8,197 nt of DNA, taken from assembly GCA_045647345.1 (NCBI GenBank), contig JAZRMG010000160.1, positions 1 through 8,197 of the forward strand, given 5' to 3'. This document shows, in pieces, positions 6,185 to 8,197 of this stretch. Made by a program: the position numbers and the translations under genes. This DNA comes from UBA1189 sp045647345 (GTDB lineage: Bacteria > Bacteroidota > Bacteroidia > Bacteroidales > Bacteroidaceae). The notes under the pieces are model-generated. The model saw only the letters and a list, made by a program, of their open reading frames with translations. It was not told the DNA's origin and ran no database searches. The stretch's first letter is position 1. The number at the start of each line of letters is the position of its first letter.

Positions 6185-7135
6185 TTATCTTGTTCTTATC
6201 TTGCACTTCTCATACGACTCGACATAGCGCTTGTACTTGTCGGGGTAGATGTCAGCAGCGGTGATTATCATGGCCGTGTCGTAGCAGTCGCCAAAGTCGG
6301 GGTCGAAGGTGGTACCGAAGGTCTTCATCGTAGGAGAGAGACCGATGTAGAGGTGTATGAATGGGGGGATGGTGTCGCCCAATGACTTCACGTAGTTGTT
6401 GAGGATGGCGTAGTTCTCCTTGTAGTCGGCACCAGTGAACATCTCCTTGAAGAAGGCCGCCTGCTCGGGAGTGCAGGTCTCGGGGTTCTTGGAGGTGATG
6501 AGCCCTTCGCGATCACCGAAACTCATATCGAGGTAGTATACCATTGCCTTGCGGCTCATCTCCGGGCTTGTCTTATAGATGGTCACCTTACCTGAGAGAT
6601 ACTTCACTGTGGGGTCTGTAGCGATGAGTCCGCCAATGCCGTCCCATAGGTTGTCGAGGGCAAAGAGGGCCTTGCGACCACCTGCTGCACTCTGGTACTT
6701 AGGCTGCACGAAGGCGCGCGCCATCTCGATGCAGTGGGGGAACTCATTGTCGATGAACTTCTGCGAGAAGTCGAAGAGGTGCTCGGTATTCACATAGGGC
6801 TGACCATTCTCATGGAATGATGCCATCTTCCAGCGGGTGAAGCGGTAGCCACCGATGATCTCGTCGGCCTCGGGGTTCCACACGACGAGTTGGAAACAGG
6901 CCTTGTCCTCAAGGTCAAAGTGGTCGAGGTCGCACTCGGTGCCACTGCCTCCGCCGACAGCGCGGAACGACACCTCGCGCAAGCGACCTATCTCGCGCAA
7001 CACGTTGGGCGCGGTCTCATTGTTTACTACATAGAGTTCATTGTCTCCGCGGTTAGTGGTGCGGAGGAAGGTCTTCTCGTTGAGCTCGCTCTTGAGAAGC
7101 GCTACATCTACGGGGGGGATGATAGGGGGAAGCAT
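6185..7135 (-). CDS. glsB: Glycine N-acyltransferase of glycine-lipid synthesis (GlsB; OlsB-like)
   Basis: A 316-residue acyltransferase of the OlsB/hemolysin-like GNAT group. In Bacteroides the GlsB enzyme transfers a 3-hydroxyacyl chain from acyl-ACP to the amino group of glycine, the first step to glycine lipids and related lipodipeptides (established for B. thetaiotaomicron). Signature parts: REIGRLREVSFRAVGGGSGTE (from about 47), DLDHFDLEDKACFQLVVWNP (69-88), EIIGGYRFTRW (92-102) and the IEMARAFVQPKYQ block (136-148), equivalent to the LGRSCV motif of OlsB. The ATG at 7135 is preceded by an A-rich leader (TAAAATAAAG); the following Pro-rich PPIIPPVDVALLKSEL lines up with the start of family members I recall. 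It follows glsA after a 141-base spacer with its own promoter box and precedes GH31 by 12 bases. An ornithine-acylating relative is the main alternative; glycine is favoured by lineage and by the glsA neighbour. Confidence 0.87.
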   Translation of the reverse strand: MLPPIIPPVDVALLKSELNEKTFLRTTNRGDNELYVVNNETAPNVLREIGRLREVSFRAVGGGSGTECDLDHFDLEDKACFQLVVWNPEADEIIGGYRFTRWKMASFHENGQPYVNTEHLFDFSQKFIDNEFPHCIEMARAFVQPKYQSAAGGRKALFALDNLWDGIGGLIATDPTVKYLSGKVTIYKTSPEMSRKAMVYYLDMSFGDREGLITSKNPETCTPEQAAFFKEMFTGADYKENYAILNNYVKSLGDTIPPFIHLYIGLSPTMKTFGTTFDPDFGDCYDTAMIITAADIYPDKYKRYVESYEKCKIRTR

Positions 7136-7141
7136 CTTTAT

Positions 7142-7200
7142 TTTACAATTTATAAATTTACGATTTACAATTTATTTACAATTTTACCATTTTACAATTT
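7142..7200. repeat. Four copies of TTTACAATTT in the glsA-glsB spacer
   Basis: TTTACAATTT occurs at 7142-7151, 7164-7173, 7175-7184 and 7191-7200, with related pieces between (TTTACGATTT, TTTTACCATTTTAC). AT-rich direct repeats of this kind are frequent between genes in Bacteroidales. On the glsB strand they lie in the predicted 5' leader as AAATTGTAAA units. They may be slippage products, a regulator site, or an unstructured A/U-rich leader that helps ribosome binding; the sequence does not decide. Confidence 0.75.
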
Positions 7201-7272
7201 ACGCAAGCATATTGCCTCAGCACAAAGATATTTCATATAAATAGAAAATAGTAAATAGTCAAATCGTAAATT
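7155..7272. repeat. 12-base inverted repeat flanking the glsB promoter
   Basis: AATTTACGATTT (7155-7166) is found exactly in reverse complement as AAATCGTAAATT (7261-7272). The arms enclose the predicted promoter box and part of the TTTACAATTT repeats, with about 94 bases between them. They could be the ends of a small repeat element or two operator half-sites; low complexity makes chance more likely than for a GC-rich match. Confidence 0.5.
7223..7230 (-). promoter_or_regulatory. glsB: Bacteroidales-type promoter -7 box for glsB
   Basis: On the minus strand the bases read TATCTTTG, a perfect match to the Bacteroides sigma-ABfr -7 consensus TAnnTTTG. Transcription would start near 7215 and give a leader of roughly 80 bases before the glsB ATG. 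A matching TTTG -33 box is not at the ideal 19-21 base spacing; only TATTT-rich sequence is found there. The box suggests glsB, GH31 and ridA can be expressed independently of glsA. Confidence 0.6.
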
Positions 7273-7276
7273 GATT

Positions 7277-8134
7277 TTACATGTTCGGCACGCAGCCATT
7301 GCCTACAGAGAGTGCCTTCACGCGCTCTTGTACTTCGGCTGCCCACTCACGGTCTGTCTTCGACTTGTCGAAAGTGGTATAGGGGATAGGCTCACCGAAG
7401 GTGATGACGAACTCGTTGCCACGCTGCTTGAAAAGTTCGTCCACGAGGTAAAGCATGCCAATGTTTACCTTCAAGCGGAGAAACTTACTCAACTTGCAAA
7501 GGAAGAAGTACCATCTGGAGTTATGGCCCGACATGTGTACGGGCACTACATCACGCTCGTAACGGCGTGCTTGAGTCACAAACATCTTCTTCCATGGCAT
7601 CTCAGTGATTTTTCCCTTGATCTTGCGAGCACAGAGCCCGGCTGGGAATACCACAACCTGCTGGTCTGAGTTGAACATCTTGGCAATGCGTTCACCGAGG
7701 TCGCGGCTTTGCTTTGAGGAGAGGTTGTTCACCGGAGTGAAAAACTCTGACAACGGCTTCAGATTGGCCATGATGGGTGTCACTGGTACCTGAAATCCTT
7801 CACCATAGAGACGGTGGAAGATGGAGCCGATAATCAGCGCCTCGGGACCTCCTAGCGGATGGTTGCACACGAAGATGTATTTCTTGTCGGTGCCTGTATC
7901 CAAGTGTTCCTCGCCACGAATGCGGTAGGTGATGTCGAGGTAGTTGAGTGCCTCGTCAAAGAACTTTACGCCCTTGTAGTGCTCCACCGTCATGACAACA
8001 TGGTTCACATCGTCCTCATGGATGCGGCGCTTAAGGAAGTTGATGGCGAAGCGAGGCAGTTTCTTGCGCAGCTTCGGACCTAATATCTTATTTAGATCGA
8101 GAAGATAGTTTTCTCTTTCGTTGGATTTCTCCAT
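7277..8134 (-). CDS. glsA: Lysolipid O-acyltransferase of glycine-lipid synthesis (GlsA; PlsC-like)
   Basis: A 285-residue PlsC-family acyltransferase. In Bacteroides GlsA esterifies the hydroxyl of the N-(3-hydroxyacyl)-glycine made by GlsB, giving the diacylated glycine lipid; it acts at the inner face of the cytoplasmic membrane. Visible blocks: basic amphipathic N-terminus (LRKKLPRFAINFLKRRI), acceptor/catalytic block FVCNHPLGGPEALIIGSIF (88-106, His92), MANLKPLSEFFTPVNNLSS (122-140), and VVVFPAGLCARK (160-171), the counterpart of the FPEGTRS block. Family members I recall read NHPLGGLDG; here the acidic residue is Glu98, not Asp, preceded by Pro. ATG at 8134 is the only start giving full length, although the tail of the upstream membrane-protein frame overlaps it by 47 bases. 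The C-terminus (VGNGCVPNM) looks intact. No promoter box is visible just upstream, so co-transcription with the upstream gene is likely. Another lysolipid substrate is possible but less likely beside glsB. Confidence 0.87.
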   Translation of the reverse strand: MEKSNERENYLLDLNKILGPKLRKKLPRFAINFLKRRIHEDDVNHVVMTVEHYKGVKFFDEALNYLDITYRIRGEEHLDTGTDKKYIFVCNHPLGGPEALIIGSIFHRLYGEGFQVPVTPIMANLKPLSEFFTPVNNLSSKQSRDLGERIAKMFNSDQQVVVFPAGLCARKIKGKITEMPWKKMFVTQARRYERDVVPVHMSGHNSRWYFFLCKLSKFLRLKVNIGMLYLVDELFKQRGNEFVITFGEPIPYTTFDKSKTDREWAAEVQERVKALSVGNGCVPNM

Positions 8135-8197
8135 AGTTCTTACGTATTACCCAATAAAAAGCAAATCCGATGGCAATCCATATCAGCAGTATCACAC
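8088..8197 (-). CDS. C-terminal end of an unidentified membrane protein (partial)
   Basis: On the minus strand a frame enters at the window edge and runs 35 residues to TAA at 8088-8090. It begins with one transmembrane segment (VILLIWIAIGFAFYWVIRK), followed by a very basic hydrophilic tail (QRKRKLSSRSK). This order fits the last membrane helix and cytoplasmic tail of a larger membrane protein. The rest lies beyond the window, so no family can be named. Its end overlaps the first 47 bases of glsA in another frame, which would couple their translation. A chance open frame is possible because only 108 bases are visible, but a membrane helix ending in positive charges is hard to explain by accident. 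Confidence 0.45.
   Translation of the reverse strand, partial: VILLIWIAIGFAFYWVIRKNYGEIQRKRKLSSRSK

Noticed and set aside
7112..7118. Run of seven C (coding strand) near the start of glsB, a possible slippage switch
   Set aside because: Seven bases is too short to infer phase variation, and it encodes the ordinary IPP of the Pro-rich start.
1..8197. CRISPR arrays, tRNA/rRNA genes, insertion sequences, toxin-antitoxin or phage-defence genes
   Set aside because: No regularly spaced repeats, no tRNA-like folds noticed by eye, and no transposase, integrase or defence domains in any credible frame.

Overview
The window looks like chromosomal DNA from a member of the order Bacteroidales (phylum Bacteroidota). 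The evidence is a Bacteroides-type topoisomerase IV subunit A with an acidic tail, separate genes for the two glycine-lipid acyltransferases (GlsA and GlsB types), a perfect TAnnTTTG promoter box, AT-rich leaders instead of Shine-Dalgarno sequences, and a remnant resembling the Bacteroidales-specific DUF4248 family. Base composition is moderate to GC-rich. I cannot name the genus from sequence alone.

Left part, plus strand (1-2742). The 3' end of parC is followed by three cell-envelope genes: an NlpE-like lipoprotein (777-1274), a DUF4136-type lipoprotein with a Trp/Tyr/Gly-rich stretch (1319-1957) and a small outer-membrane beta-barrel protein (2020-2643). Gaps between them are 44 and 62 bases, with no terminator inside. 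A strong intrinsic terminator (2705-2742) ends the unit, so the three are probably one envelope operon. No clear terminator separates them from parC.

Middle (2743-3390). About 650 bases lie between two convergent transcription units with no convincing intact gene. They hold a stretch open on both strands, a CCCTCCCT/AGGGAGGG palindrome, the 50-residue C-terminal end of what looks like a DUF4248 protein, and a 46-base inverted repeat with 20-base arms that could end transcription from both sides. This reads as a decayed accessory insertion.

Right part, minus strand (3391-8197). Read 5' to 3', the order is: the C-terminal tail of an unidentified membrane protein, overlapping glsA by 47 bases; glsA (lipid O-acyltransferase); a 141-base AT-rich spacer with a promoter box and four TTTACAATTT copies; glsB (glycine N-acyltransferase); a secreted GH31 alpha-glycosidase starting 12 bases after glsB; and ridA 28 bases further on. 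GlsB would acylate the amino group of glycine and GlsA would add the second, ester-linked chain, giving glycine lipids. RidA removes reactive enamine/imine by-products of amino-acid enzymes. GH31 would release sugars in the periplasm or at the surface. The functional link between lipid synthesis, GH31 and RidA is not obvious.

I did not find a convincing undescribed defence or mobile system. The points most worth a second look are the clamp-binding-like peptide at the ParC C-terminus, the HPLGGPE variant in GlsA, the cysteine-less NlpE-like protein, the decayed DUF4248 locus with its long hairpin, and the promoter and repeats between glsA and glsB.
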